From Myxococcales bacterium (lineage in GTDB: Bacteria > Myxococcota > Polyangia > Fen-1088), in contig PMBY01000220.1 of assembly GCA_003153875.1 (NCBI GenBank), positions 1-6,437 of the forward strand: DNA of 6,437 nt. Reading direction: 5' to 3'. Within the stretch, counting starts at the first letter, position 1, and each line of letters opens with the position of its first letter. This document shows, piece after piece, positions 1-5,926 of the stretch. The notes under the pieces are model-generated. The model was not told where the DNA came from and searched no databases. It saw only the letters and a list, made by a program, of their open reading frames with translations. A program made the position numbers and the translations under genes.

Positions 1-1644
1 CGAATTGGGCGAGGTGCAAGTGCCATTGCTGACTGTCACCACGTAGTAGTAGGTCGTCCCATTATTGACGGCCGTGTCTATGGTCCCCGCCGGGTTCGGG
101 CTGGGAACCACCGTCCCATAGGGACCGCCGGCCGCTGTGCCGCGCGAGACGACGTACGAGAGCGAACCGGCATCGGAAATGGGCCACGTGAGCGTCACCT
201 GCTGGTTGCCTGCCGTGGCGACCACGTTCATCGGCGCAGTCAGTGCACAGACCTGGTTCGGTGTGGCGGGAACTGCAGCCGAGGGGGCCGAAAGGCAATT
301 CCCGTTGCTGGCGCTGACCACGTAGTAGTACGTCGTCCTGTTGACCAGCGGCGAGTCGGCCAAGGTAGTCCCTGTGGGAACCGCGATGTCGGTATGGGCA
401 TCGGCGCCGGCTGTCGTGCGCGTGACGACATACGACTTCACAGTTCCCGTGGCCGGGGCGGTCCAGGAAAGGGTGACCTTGCTGTCGCTCGGGCTTGCGA
501 GCAAATTGGTCGGGGCCGACGGCGGCGTGCACACCGGCGTGGCAGAGGACTCGGACGAGGGGGCGGAGAGGCAGAACCCATTGTTGGACTTCACGACATA
601 GAAGTAGGTCGTCCCGTCGGTCAGACCGCTGTCCGTGATGCCCGTGCTGGTTGGCGAAGTGAGAATCGCATACGGACCGCCGCTCGTCGTGCTGCGCAGA
701 ACCTGATACGAACTCGCGCCGCCCGTCGAGGCAGGCCACGAGAGCGTCACCTGGCCATCGCCTGGCGTGGCCGTGGGTTTGCCTGGCACGGAGGGCGGCG
801 TACAGGCCGGGAGGGCAGACACGACTGCGGAATCGACCGAGAGGCACGTGCCGTTGTTGGCTTCGATCACGTAATAGTAGGTGGTCCCGTTGATGACAGT
901 GGCATCCGTGAAGCTGGGCGTACTTGACGTGAATGCCGTGTCGAAGCCAGCAGTTGAGGTCAGGCTGCGCTTGATTCGGTAGGAAACTGCACCCGCGGTC
1001 ACGTCCCATGACAGCGCCACCGAGCCGTTGTTGGCCTTGGCTTTCAGGTTGGTCGGCGCAGCCGTCGGTGTGCAGCTCGGCGCAGCCGAAACCTCCACCG
1101 AGTTGACGGAACTGCACTTTCCATTGCTGGCCGTAACCACGTAGTAGTAGGTCGTCCCGTTTGAAACATTAATGTCGGCGTAGCTGCAGGTCGTTGTGCA
1201 AGTGGTGATGCTGGTCGTCGACGAGTAGCCCGTCCCGGGCGTCACGCTGCGCCCGACACTGTATGAGGTTGCGCCCGCCGAGGGTGGCCAGCTGAGATCA
1301 ACATGGGCGTTGTCCGGGGTAGCGGTCACCACGGGCGCGACCGGGGGTGTGCAAGGATTGACTGCCGTGACAGAGGCTGGGGTAGAGTTGTCTGACTCGC
1401 AGGTTGCGACGGTGTTGATGGAAGACACGACGTAGTAGTAGGTCGAACCGCCGGTGAGGCCGGTGTCGGCATAAGAAGAGGTGGTGGTCGTGGGCGGCGT
1501 GCCCAGGATGGTATAGCCCGACGTGGGGGTGGCGCTCCGCTTAACGTTGTACCCGGTGGGCGCGCCTCCCGCAGGAGCGGTCCACGAGATGCTGGCCGTG
1601 CCCGCGACGGTCCCCACCGCCGCCTTCGCGCCCGTAGGTGCGGC
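1..1644 (-). repeat. Array of six fibronectin type III domain repeats (about 270-290 nt each)
   Basis: From residue about 259 onward the lipoprotein is a chain of FN3-like domains of 90-93 residues. Boundaries are marked by a Cys-(Thr)-(Pro) linker at residues 356, 449, 539, 630 and 723. Each unit has an LSW or ISW B-strand tryptophan, a Tyr-x-V-x-R C-strand, and a GTTYYYVV F-strand followed by N-G-x-C-like residues. At DNA level the Tyr-rich stretch is nearly identical between units, with cores near 43, 322, 598, 871, 1141 and 1432. The sixth domain is cut by the left edge after its F strand. FN3 arrays act as spacers or binding modules in exported bacterial proteins. Confidence 0.88.
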
Positions 1645-2418
1645 AGGGCGCGCGTATATGACGTCGGCAGGACAGGACACGCTCGTGCCGGTGCAAACCT
1701 CCGCCGGATCGCATTGGTTTCCGTCAGTGGACGGGCGGCAGGTGCTTCCGGGCGGAACCATGCCGTCGGCCGGACAGGCGGGGTCGGTTCCCGAACAGCT
1801 CTCGGCGACGTCACACGCGCCCGCGGCCTTGCGACAGAGGGTGCCCGCAGTCATCACAGCATCGACTGGGCAGTCGGGGCTGGAACCGGTGCAACTCTCG
1901 GCGATATCGCAGTCACCTGCGGCCTGGCGACACACCGTCGTTGTTGGCGCGTACTTGTCGGCCGGGCAGTCGGCGTGGATGCCATCGCAAACTTCATCCA
2001 AATCACACAGATCAACGGCAGCGCGGCAAACAATGCCAGCCTTGACCGGTCCGCTAGCGCCCCAGCAAGGACCGATTGGTTGATCGCCCGCAGCATCGCG
2101 AGCCACGTCTTGTGCAACATCCTGGGCGGCATCCCGGAAAACAGCTGGCGGCCCATCCAACACGCGGTCACGTGCGCCATCGGACGCTCCAATCTCGGAA
2201 CCCTGGAAAGGGGGTGCGTCTGCGACACCATCTTGGCCCAAGTCGTCGTTCTCATCGGCGTCTTGAGCGTCGGCAGCGACGGCCCCGTCCCGTCCGCCCA
2301 CGGCGCAATTGCTGCCGGGCTGCTCGCACTTGGCGACTTTGCCGGGCTTGTCCACGTTGACGCAAGCTACCATCCACACCAGAAAAACCGCCCATGCGAG
2401 GGCTACGTGGCTGCGCAT
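1..2418 (-). CDS. Partial surface lipoprotein with four disintegrin-like repeats and at least six FN3 domains (C-terminus beyond left edge)
   Basis: This reading frame is open for 806 codons from ATG 2418 to base 1 with no stop, so the C-terminus is missing. Residues 1-19 look like a lipoprotein signal: Arg-3, a hydrophobic stretch, then Met-Val-Ala-Cys with Cys19 as the lipidation candidate. Met at -3 is atypical for a lipobox. Residues about 50-116 form an Asp/Ala-rich linker with short RDAAQDVAQDVA-type repeats, typical of exported myxobacterial proteins. Residues 131-252 hold four Cys-rich repeats resembling the C-terminal half of ADAM/snake-venom disintegrin domains. From about residue 259 there are six FN3-like domains, each ending in a GTTYYYVV-type F strand. 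Secretion and anchoring in the envelope are inferred; adhesion or a structural role is the likeliest job, but no ligand can be named. The start is chosen because it yields the signal peptide. A GGGAG at 2431-2435 lies 12 nt upstream, which is rather far for a ribosome site. Confidence 0.9.
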   Translation of the reverse strand, partial: MRSHVALAWAVFLVWMVACVNVDKPGKVAKCEQPGSNCAVGGRDGAVAADAQDADENDDLGQDGVADAPPFQGSEIGASDGARDRVLDGPPAVFRDAAQDVAQDVARDAAGDQPIGPCWGASGPVKAGIVCRAAVDLCDLDEVCDGIHADCPADKYAPTTTVCRQAAGDCDIAESCTGSSPDCPVDAVMTAGTLCRKAAGACDVAESCSGTDPACPADGMVPPGSTCRPSTDGNQCDPAEVCTGTSVSCPADVIYARPAAPTGAKAAVGTVAGTASISWTAPAGGAPTGYNVKRSATPTSGYTILGTPPTTTTSSYADTGLTGGSTYYYVVSSINTVATCESDNSTPASVTAVNPCTPPVAPVVTATPDNAHVDLSWPPSAGATSYSVGRSVTPGTGYSSTTSITTCTTTCSYADINVSNGTTYYYVVTASNGKCSSVNSVEVSAAPSCTPTAAPTNLKAKANNGSVALSWDVTAGAVSYRIKRSLTSTAGFDTAFTSSTPSFTDATVINGTTYYYVIEANNGTCLSVDSAVVSALPACTPPSVPGKPTATPGDGQVTLSWPASTGGASSYQVLRSTTSGGPYAILTSPTSTGITDSGLTDGTTYFYVVKSNNGFCLSAPSSESSATPVCTPPSAPTNLLASPSDSKVTLSWTAPATGTVKSYVVTRTTAGADAHTDIAVPTGTTLADSPLVNRTTYYYVVSASNGNCLSAPSAAVPATPNQVCALTAPMNVVATAGNQQVTLTWPISDAGSLSYVVSRGTAAGGPYGTVVPSPNPAGTIDTAVNNGTTYYYVVTVSNGTCTSPNS
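1663..2028 (-). repeat. Four tandem disintegrin-like Cys-rich repeats (32-residue/96-nt period) inside the lipoprotein gene
   Basis: Residues 131-252 of the lipoprotein follow the pattern C-R-x(5)-C-D-x(2)-E-x-C-x-G-x(4)-C-P-x-D four times. The first Cys of each unit is at residues 131, 163, 195 and 227, exactly 32 residues apart. Each unit has four Cys: 131/138/144/151, 163/170/176/183, 195/202/208/215 and 227/236/242/249. Unit 4 has seven residues instead of five between Arg and the second Cys. This spacing matches the disintegrin-loop half of metazoan ADAM domains, including the Asp after the second Cys and the final CPxD. The resemblance is by motif, from memory of the family; no alignment was run. 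The sixteen Cys imply a disulfide-rich module that folds outside the cytoplasm. Confidence 0.8.
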
Positions 2419-2565
2419 TGTGAGTCGTTGCTCCCAGTGAAGTAGTGATGTCTGAACGCAGATCGGCTCATATTGTGAGCAGGCTCACGCAACCAGCACA
2501 AGAATTTTCTCTGCTGCCTTCGAGTCAGACCGGGCTTGACCGCCGGTGGGGTGACCGCAGGTCGC
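2419..2565. other. Intergenic spacer between the STAND gene and the lipoprotein gene
   Basis: These 147 bases separate the stop of the STAND gene from the lipoprotein ATG. They contain the candidate promoter and dyad and a locally AT-richer patch around 2500-2515. A weak hairpin, GACC-TGC-GGTC, sits directly after the upstream stop on the minus strand but has no T-run, so it is not called a terminator. The length of the spacer and the promoter-like sequence suggest the lipoprotein gene is transcribed separately. Confidence 0.6.
2472..2501 (-). promoter_or_regulatory. Candidate promoter with an internal dyad upstream of the lipoprotein gene
   Basis: On the minus strand TTGTGC (2496-2501) and CACAAT (2472-2477) are separated by 18 nt, giving 3/6 and 4/6 matches to the -35 and -10 consensus. 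A perfect inverted repeat, GTGAGC-AG-GCTCAC at 2475-2488, overlaps the spacer and the -10. A further copy of the arm, GCTCA, lies at 2466-2470, so the middle arm could pair either way. The predicted start site would be about 45-50 nt upstream of the lipoprotein ATG. The layout fits a repressor operator, but promoter consensus matching is weak evidence in a GC-rich genome. Confidence 0.3.
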
Positions 2566-5181
2566 CTACACTTCCGCGAGACTAGCGGTTTCCCCGTGAA
2601 TCGCCCGCCTGCGGATCTCTCGCGCCCGTTCGCGGAGGTCACCCGCATTGGCCGCCCTGCCCGTGCGCTCCTCGTACTCTGCATAGGCAGTGAAGGCGCG
2701 GCCCAACTCCAGCTCTGCGCGTGATTCCCCGAGAACCTCCACAGCCCGATCGAAAACCTCACGCGGACCACCGCGTTCCGACTCGCCAGGCGCGCCGCGC
2801 GAAAGCGCGGTGGCCAACACGCGCAGGGCTGCGCCCACCAGCGGCCCCGCTCCCAGTTTTTCACCCTCGGCCGCGGCCCGACTGGCGTGCTCGCGCGCGC
2901 CCAGGTGGTCTTCGCGGGCCAGGCAGATCTCGGCAAGCCCACGGTCGGCCTCGGCGCAAAGTCGCCGCGCCCCGAACTTGCGTGCGATGTCCCGCGCCGC
3001 TTTCAACTCGGCCTCGGCCTCGGCTACCTGGCCCAACGCCAGATGGCACTCGCCTATCTGCAGGGCCACGTGGCACTCATTCAAGCACTCGCCCATTTCG
3101 CGGGCCACGGCGCGCGCCTGTTCCAGCAGGTTCTGCGCCAGCCCCGGATGCCCTGCCTCGCGCGCCAGGCTTCCCAGGTCGAGCAGTGAAAAGACCACCC
3201 CATGCGGGTCGCGCGTGGTCTTGCTGATAAGAAGCGCCTCCTGGAAACTCTGTTGCGCTCGGCCCAGCTCGCCTATGTGCGCCTCGACCAGCCCCAGCCA
3301 CGACAGCGTGAGCGCCTTGCCGCGCTGGTCGTGAAGTTCCTCGCGGATGGCCAGCGCAGCTTGGTGGCAGCGGATGGCCTCATCCGGTCTTCCAATGAGG
3401 TAGTTGACCCGACCGATGTCGTCTAGGCTGGCCGCCACCCCGGGCCGGTCGCCCGCCAGATCGAAAAGCAGGTGGGCCATGTCCAGGTGCTGCAGCGCTA
3501 GTCGATAGTCGCCCAGTGAGCGATGGATGCGCCCGATGCGCGAATGCGCCGCGCCGCCTTTGGCCGGCAGATCTAGCCGCCACGCCACCCTGAGCATCTC
3601 GGCGAAGTGGGCCAGGGCCTCGCGGCTTCGACCGAGCCGCGCCGCCGCGTCGCCCAGTCTGTGGCAGGCGTCGATCTTGAGCATGGCATCGTCCGCCGCG
3701 AGCAGACGGACGCCCTGCAGATACAAAGCCCGCGCGCGTTCGTAGCGCCGGTGCTGGCCCGCCAAATCCCCGGCTGCCAGATAGGCCAACGCGGCCCTGC
3801 GATCGTCGCCACCCTCGGCATAGAGCACCGCCACGTACTCGTGCTGCTCGCTCGACGGCGAGGCGCCCAACCTGGCTTCGATCCACTGGGCCGCGAAGCG
3901 CCGGCGCTCGGCCAAGGTCCGAGGGTCAACCGTGGTCTCGACCAAGGTACGCACCGCCGGCTCGGTCAAGGCCCACGCGGTCTCACCGCAATCCAGGATC
4001 TTTTCCGGGGCTGGGTGGACGAAGCCGCGTTCCTGCAACGACACCGCCAGCCGCTTGGTCTGTTCGATGGACGGATCCGGAGCAAACACGATGGTCGGAT
4101 CCCAAGGATCGGCACCGATGCGTCCCAACGCCACCACGCCACCGGCCCAGAACACCGGCCCCATGGCCACTGCACGCCCAAGCAGCTCTCGCTCGGCAGA
4201 CGACAGCGTGGCCATGCGCGCCTGGGCCGCCGCTTCAGGTCCAAGCGCGAGGGGCTCCTGGTCGGCGCGGTCCGTGTCGAACAGCCACGAACTCGCTGTG
4301 GCCGCGACCAGAATGCCGTGCTCGTGATACACGCCGAGGAGTTGCTCGAGCAGAAAAGGATTGCCGCCGGACTCGATGGCGGCCCGTTCCGCCAACCCCG
4401 GCGCCAGCTCCTGTGCGCCGAGCGCACACTTGATGAACACATCCATTTCCAGGGGCCCCAGCGGCTTCACGTCGACGCGCGCGTGGCTGCCTTCTTGCTT
4501 CATCCACTCCGGCCGACGCACGAACAACTCGGGCCGGGCCGTGGCCACGACGACAATGGCCGCTTCACCCAGCTCGGCGGATAGACATTGCAGCACATCC
4601 AGTGATGCATCGTCAGCCAAGTGGACATCGTCAACCACCAAGGCCAGGGGGTGTTTGCGCGCATCCTCTTCCAAGAAACGTCCCAAAATGGCGCGCGCCA
4701 TGTCGAGCTGCCGCTCGGGACGCATGGCCAGCGACTGGGCGAGCGGGCTTTCCGGCATCTCGAAGCCCAGAAACTGGCCCAGCAAGCCCGCGACTTCGGA
4801 CACGCGGCGATCCCCAAAGACAGACTGCAATTCGGCGCGAAATACGGCCTGAGCTGTCACGTCGTCCATCACCGGCGTGATTCCAAATCGCTTGCGCAGC
4901 AACGCTGCGAGCATCATGAACGGTGCCGCTTGGCCGTCTGCGGGCGGCTTGCCGCTGGCAAGAAAGACGCGGAATTCCCCGGCTTCCTCCACGTGCTTGA
5001 CCCACTCCTGGACAAGCCTCGTCTTTCCCAACCCGTTTTCTCCGATGACCGTAACGAACTGCGGCGCATCGAAGCGGATGGCTCGGCCAAGGGCAGCATC
5101 GAGCTCACGGCGCTCCTCCACGCGGCCCACAAAACCCCGAACCAGAAAATCCCGCTTCTTGCCCTCTTGCTCAAGGTCCAT
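2566..5181 (-). CDS. STAND-type AAA_16 ATPase with C-terminal TPR array, no recognisable effector domain
   Basis: This encodes 871 residues, probably a cytoplasmic signalling NTPase of the kind found in AfsR, MalT, PknK and large adenylate cyclases. Those proteins switch state on nucleotide binding and use their repeats to sense or recruit partners. After a short charged leader, FVGR-x-EER at about 17-25 opens the AAA_16 domain. Walker A is G-E-N-G-L-G-K-T at 47-54. Walker B is LVVDD at 181-185, followed by H-L-A-D-D. A sensor-like ATARPEL is at 213-219, and the STAND signature SGGNPFLLEQLL is at 271-282. From about residue 458 there are about eight TPR units with a 40-residue period; their Gly positions fall near 510, 550, 590, 630 and 670. 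No protein kinase, cyclase, HTH or membrane segment is visible at either end, although many myxobacterial relatives are fused to a Ser/Thr kinase. ATG 5181 is preferred over GTG 5184 because AAGG at 5186-5189 is 4 nt from the ATG but only 1 nt from the GTG. Confidence 0.92.
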   Translation of the reverse strand: MDLEQEGKKRDFLVRGFVGRVEERRELDAALGRAIRFDAPQFVTVIGENGLGKTRLVQEWVKHVEEAGEFRVFLASGKPPADGQAAPFMMLAALLRKRFGITPVMDDVTAQAVFRAELQSVFGDRRVSEVAGLLGQFLGFEMPESPLAQSLAMRPERQLDMARAILGRFLEEDARKHPLALVVDDVHLADDASLDVLQCLSAELGEAAIVVVATARPELFVRRPEWMKQEGSHARVDVKPLGPLEMDVFIKCALGAQELAPGLAERAAIESGGNPFLLEQLLGVYHEHGILVAATASSWLFDTDRADQEPLALGPEAAAQARMATLSSAERELLGRAVAMGPVFWAGGVVALGRIGADPWDPTIVFAPDPSIEQTKRLAVSLQERGFVHPAPEKILDCGETAWALTEPAVRTLVETTVDPRTLAERRRFAAQWIEARLGASPSSEQHEYVAVLYAEGGDDRRAALAYLAAGDLAGQHRRYERARALYLQGVRLLAADDAMLKIDACHRLGDAAARLGRSREALAHFAEMLRVAWRLDLPAKGGAAHSRIGRIHRSLGDYRLALQHLDMAHLLFDLAGDRPGVAASLDDIGRVNYLIGRPDEAIRCHQAALAIREELHDQRGKALTLSWLGLVEAHIGELGRAQQSFQEALLISKTTRDPHGVVFSLLDLGSLAREAGHPGLAQNLLEQARAVAREMGECLNECHVALQIGECHLALGQVAEAEAELKAARDIARKFGARRLCAEADRGLAEICLAREDHLGAREHASRAAAEGEKLGAGPLVGAALRVLATALSRGAPGESERGGPREVFDRAVEVLGESRAELELGRAFTAYAEYEERTGRAANAGDLRERAREIRRRAIHGETASLAEV

Positions 5182-5185
5182 CACA

Positions 5186-5189
5186 CCTT
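5186..5189 (-). promoter_or_regulatory. Ribosome binding site deciding the STAND gene start
   Basis: AAGG on the minus strand lies 4 nt before ATG 5181 and only 1 nt before the in-frame GTG 5184. The spacing favours ATG. No other purine-rich site lies in the preceding 25 nt. Confidence 0.5.
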
Positions 5190-5244
5190 GATAAGGGGTT
5201 TGGCGGGGAACGCAAAAAATCGAGTGTTCCGCGAACCCGCCCGG

Positions 5245-5430
5245 TCACATTGCGATTATGACTACGCCCCGCTTGGTCCCGGAATCGTGCCCCTCGTCGT
5301 CGCCCGCGTCGCTTCCCGGCCTGTCACCGGGCTTGTCCGGGACGGGCAACTCAAGCTGGGGCCGTTCGCCACGACGGCGTTCTTCCTCTTCGCGGCGTCG
5401 GATCTCGTCGATGATCCAGGGCTCGAGCAT
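5245..5430 (-). CDS. Small charged hypothetical protein (61 aa) upstream of the STAND ATPase
   Basis: Function unknown. From ATG 5430 the protein begins MLEPWIIDEI, a hydrophobic/acidic start. An Arg/Glu-rich, probably helical segment follows (residues about 10-22, RRREEEERRRGER), then PQLELPVP, then a Pro/Gly/Asp-rich disordered stretch (about 32-52). It ends in a short hydrophobic tail, GVVIIAM. There is no signal peptide or catalytic motif. An upstream in-frame ATG at 5460 would add ten residues, but the GAAGAAGG at 5438-5445, seven nt before ATG 5430, favours the shorter form. The stop is 60 nt before the STAND gene on the same strand, so co-transcription is likely. The overall plan (PWIIDEI start, RPQL-like centre, hydrophobic end) resembles recurrent small bacterial proteins I recall, but I cannot confirm a family. 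Coding is supported by the Shine-Dalgarno site and the structured composition. Confidence 0.72.
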   Translation of the reverse strand: MLEPWIIDEIRRREEEERRRGERPQLELPVPDKPGDRPGSDAGDDEGHDSGTKRGVVIIAM

Positions 5431-5515
5431 GGGATGACCTTCTTCTATGGCTTGCAACATCGCCGCCTGTCAGTCAAGAAAGCGCATGCTGGCCGCAATA
5501 AGCGCCGTAGAATCG

Positions 5516-5553
5516 GCAGGTTGCGTGCCCAAGCCGGGTCTTGGCCTACCTGC
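5516..5553 (-). other. Nested inverted repeat in the leader of the small gene
   Basis: On the minus strand GCAGGT (5548-5553) pairs with ACCTGC (5516-5521). Inside it CCAAG pairs with CTTGG around a six-base loop. It lies between the terminator candidate and the small protein gene, so it could be an operator or a leader-RNA structure. No known riboswitch was recognised. Confidence 0.3.
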
Positions 5554-5556
5554 AAC

Positions 5557-5580
5557 AAAAAGGATGGGCCGGGCCAATCC
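5557..5580 (-). terminator. Candidate intrinsic terminator (minus strand)
   Basis: Read on the minus strand, the inverted repeat GGATTGGCCCGGCCCATCC (5562-5580) is followed at once by five T residues (5557-5561). It can form a GC-rich stem of about seven pairs with one mismatch. It lies 347 bp beyond the stop of the PPC-domain gene and before the small gene, so it would insulate the small gene/STAND unit from upstream transcription. It could also act as an attenuator if transcription starts further upstream. Confidence 0.55.
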
Positions 5581-5608
5581 CTGACACAGGTGTCGTGGTT
5601 CTGAACCG

Positions 5609-5623
5609 AAGACCTCAGGTCTT
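5609..5623. repeat. Perfect inverted repeat AAGACC-TCA-GGTCTT
   Basis: This has six-base arms with a three-base centre. It is the last of three consecutive dyads, after GACAC-AG-GTGTC (5583-5594) and GGTTC-T-GAACC (5597-5607). The arms are too short and T-poor for a confident terminator; protein-binding sites are an alternative. Confidence 0.5.
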
Positions 5624-5666
5624 GTTGACTCCGTCCCTCCTTGGTTCTTGAACGCGCTAGTCGCGT

Positions 5667-5686
5667 GGGGAGCCCGCCGGCTCCCC
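5667..5686. repeat. Perfect 8-bp-stem hairpin, CGCC loop
   Basis: GGGGAGCC at 5667-5674 is exactly complementary to GGCTCCCC at 5679-5686 across a four-base loop. A second inverted repeat, ACGCG-CTAGT-CGCGT at 5652-5666, abuts it. No T-run follows on either strand. Confidence 0.65.
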
Positions 5687-5769
5687 CTGCGGGGACTTCG
5701 GGACCGCCCGCCGCCCTGCCCGCCCCGCGCGCTTCGCGCGCGCCCTCGTCGCCGGCGACGCACCATCGT

Positions 5770-5883
5770 GCGAGGCCGAGCGAAGCGAGCGGGGTGGGTG
5801 TGGCGGGTGCGGGGCCGAAGGGCATGGCGAGGCCGAGCAAAGCGAGCGGGGAGAAGGTGGCGGGTGGGGGGCCGAAGGGCGGA
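5770..5883. repeat. 57-bp direct tandem repeat, two copies
   Basis: Copy 1 starts at 5770 and copy 2 at 5827. The first 54 positions match at 48 of 54 by direct comparison; the last three differ. Each copy begins GCGAGGCCGAGC and contains an AAGCGAGCGGGG block and a GGCCGAAGGGC block. The period equals 19 codons, which keeps frames open on both strands without implying coding. GAGCGAAGCGAGC-type words are common in intergenic repeats of GC-rich bacteria (from memory). Confidence 0.75.
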
Positions 5884-5885
5884 GC

Positions 5886-5902
5886 GAACCCTTTCAGGGT
5901 TC
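5886..5902 (-). terminator. Hairpin downstream of the PPC-domain gene, possible U-less terminator
   Basis: GAACCCT-TTC-AGGGTTC is a perfect seven-base inverted repeat starting 24 nt past the stop of the PPC-domain gene on the minus strand. The position suits a transcript-end stabiliser or terminator. There is no T-run after it, so intrinsic termination is uncertain. Confidence 0.4.
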
Positions 5903-5926
5903 CCATATCAGAGAGGGGAAGGATCT

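Larger units (their letters stand above)
5431..5926. other. Hairpin-rich, GC-rich intergenic region without a credible gene
   Basis: About 500 bases lie between the stop of the PPC-domain gene and the small protein gene. Open frames cross it on both strands, but they encode low-complexity Gly/Ala/Pro/Arg peptides and none has a convincing ribosome site. The region holds a 57-bp tandem repeat (5770-5883) and perfect inverted repeats at 5667-5686, 5727-5741, 5748-5759, 5609-5623 and 5886-5902. It also holds a T-tailed terminator candidate (5557-5580) and a nested inverted repeat (5516-5553). The part nearest the small gene must contain its promoter, but no convincing -35/-10 pair was found. Confidence 0.75.

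Noticed and set aside
62..1117. 351-codon minus-strand open frame rich in Arg, His and Gln
   Set aside because: It is out of frame with the FN3 gene covering the same bases. Its apparent repeats are the shadow of the FN3 repeats, whereas the correct frame gives clean FN3 motifs.
2472..2488. Similarity of the dyad to the lac operator (TTGTGAGC...GCTCAC)
   Set aside because: The half-sites resemble lacO, but two extra central bases alter the spacing and no LacI-family gene is present. It is kept only as a generic dyad.
2540..2565. Possible terminator right after the STAND stop
   Set aside because: Only a four-base stem (GACC-TGC-GGTC) and no T-run; too weak to call.
3607..4584. 325-codon plus-strand open frame
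   Set aside because: It is antisense to the STAND gene, whose motifs are unambiguous. Long antisense frames are expected at this GC content, and the product is Arg/Gln/His-rich without motifs.
4621..5604. 327-codon plus-strand open frame
   Set aside because: It is antisense to the STAND N-terminus and the small gene, runs into the hairpin region, and has no recognisable domain.
5516..5902. Possible tRNA or CRISPR array in the repeat-rich intergenic region
   Set aside because: No tRNA cloverleaf with a TTCGA loop and acceptor stem could be drawn. The repeats number only two, are imperfect and have no unique spacers.
5445..5906. Minus-strand open frame with a 19-residue Pro/Leu/Ala repeat
   Set aside because: Its repeat follows from the 57-bp DNA repeat being a multiple of three. 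The composition is low-complexity, and the frame would overlap the start of the better supported small gene.
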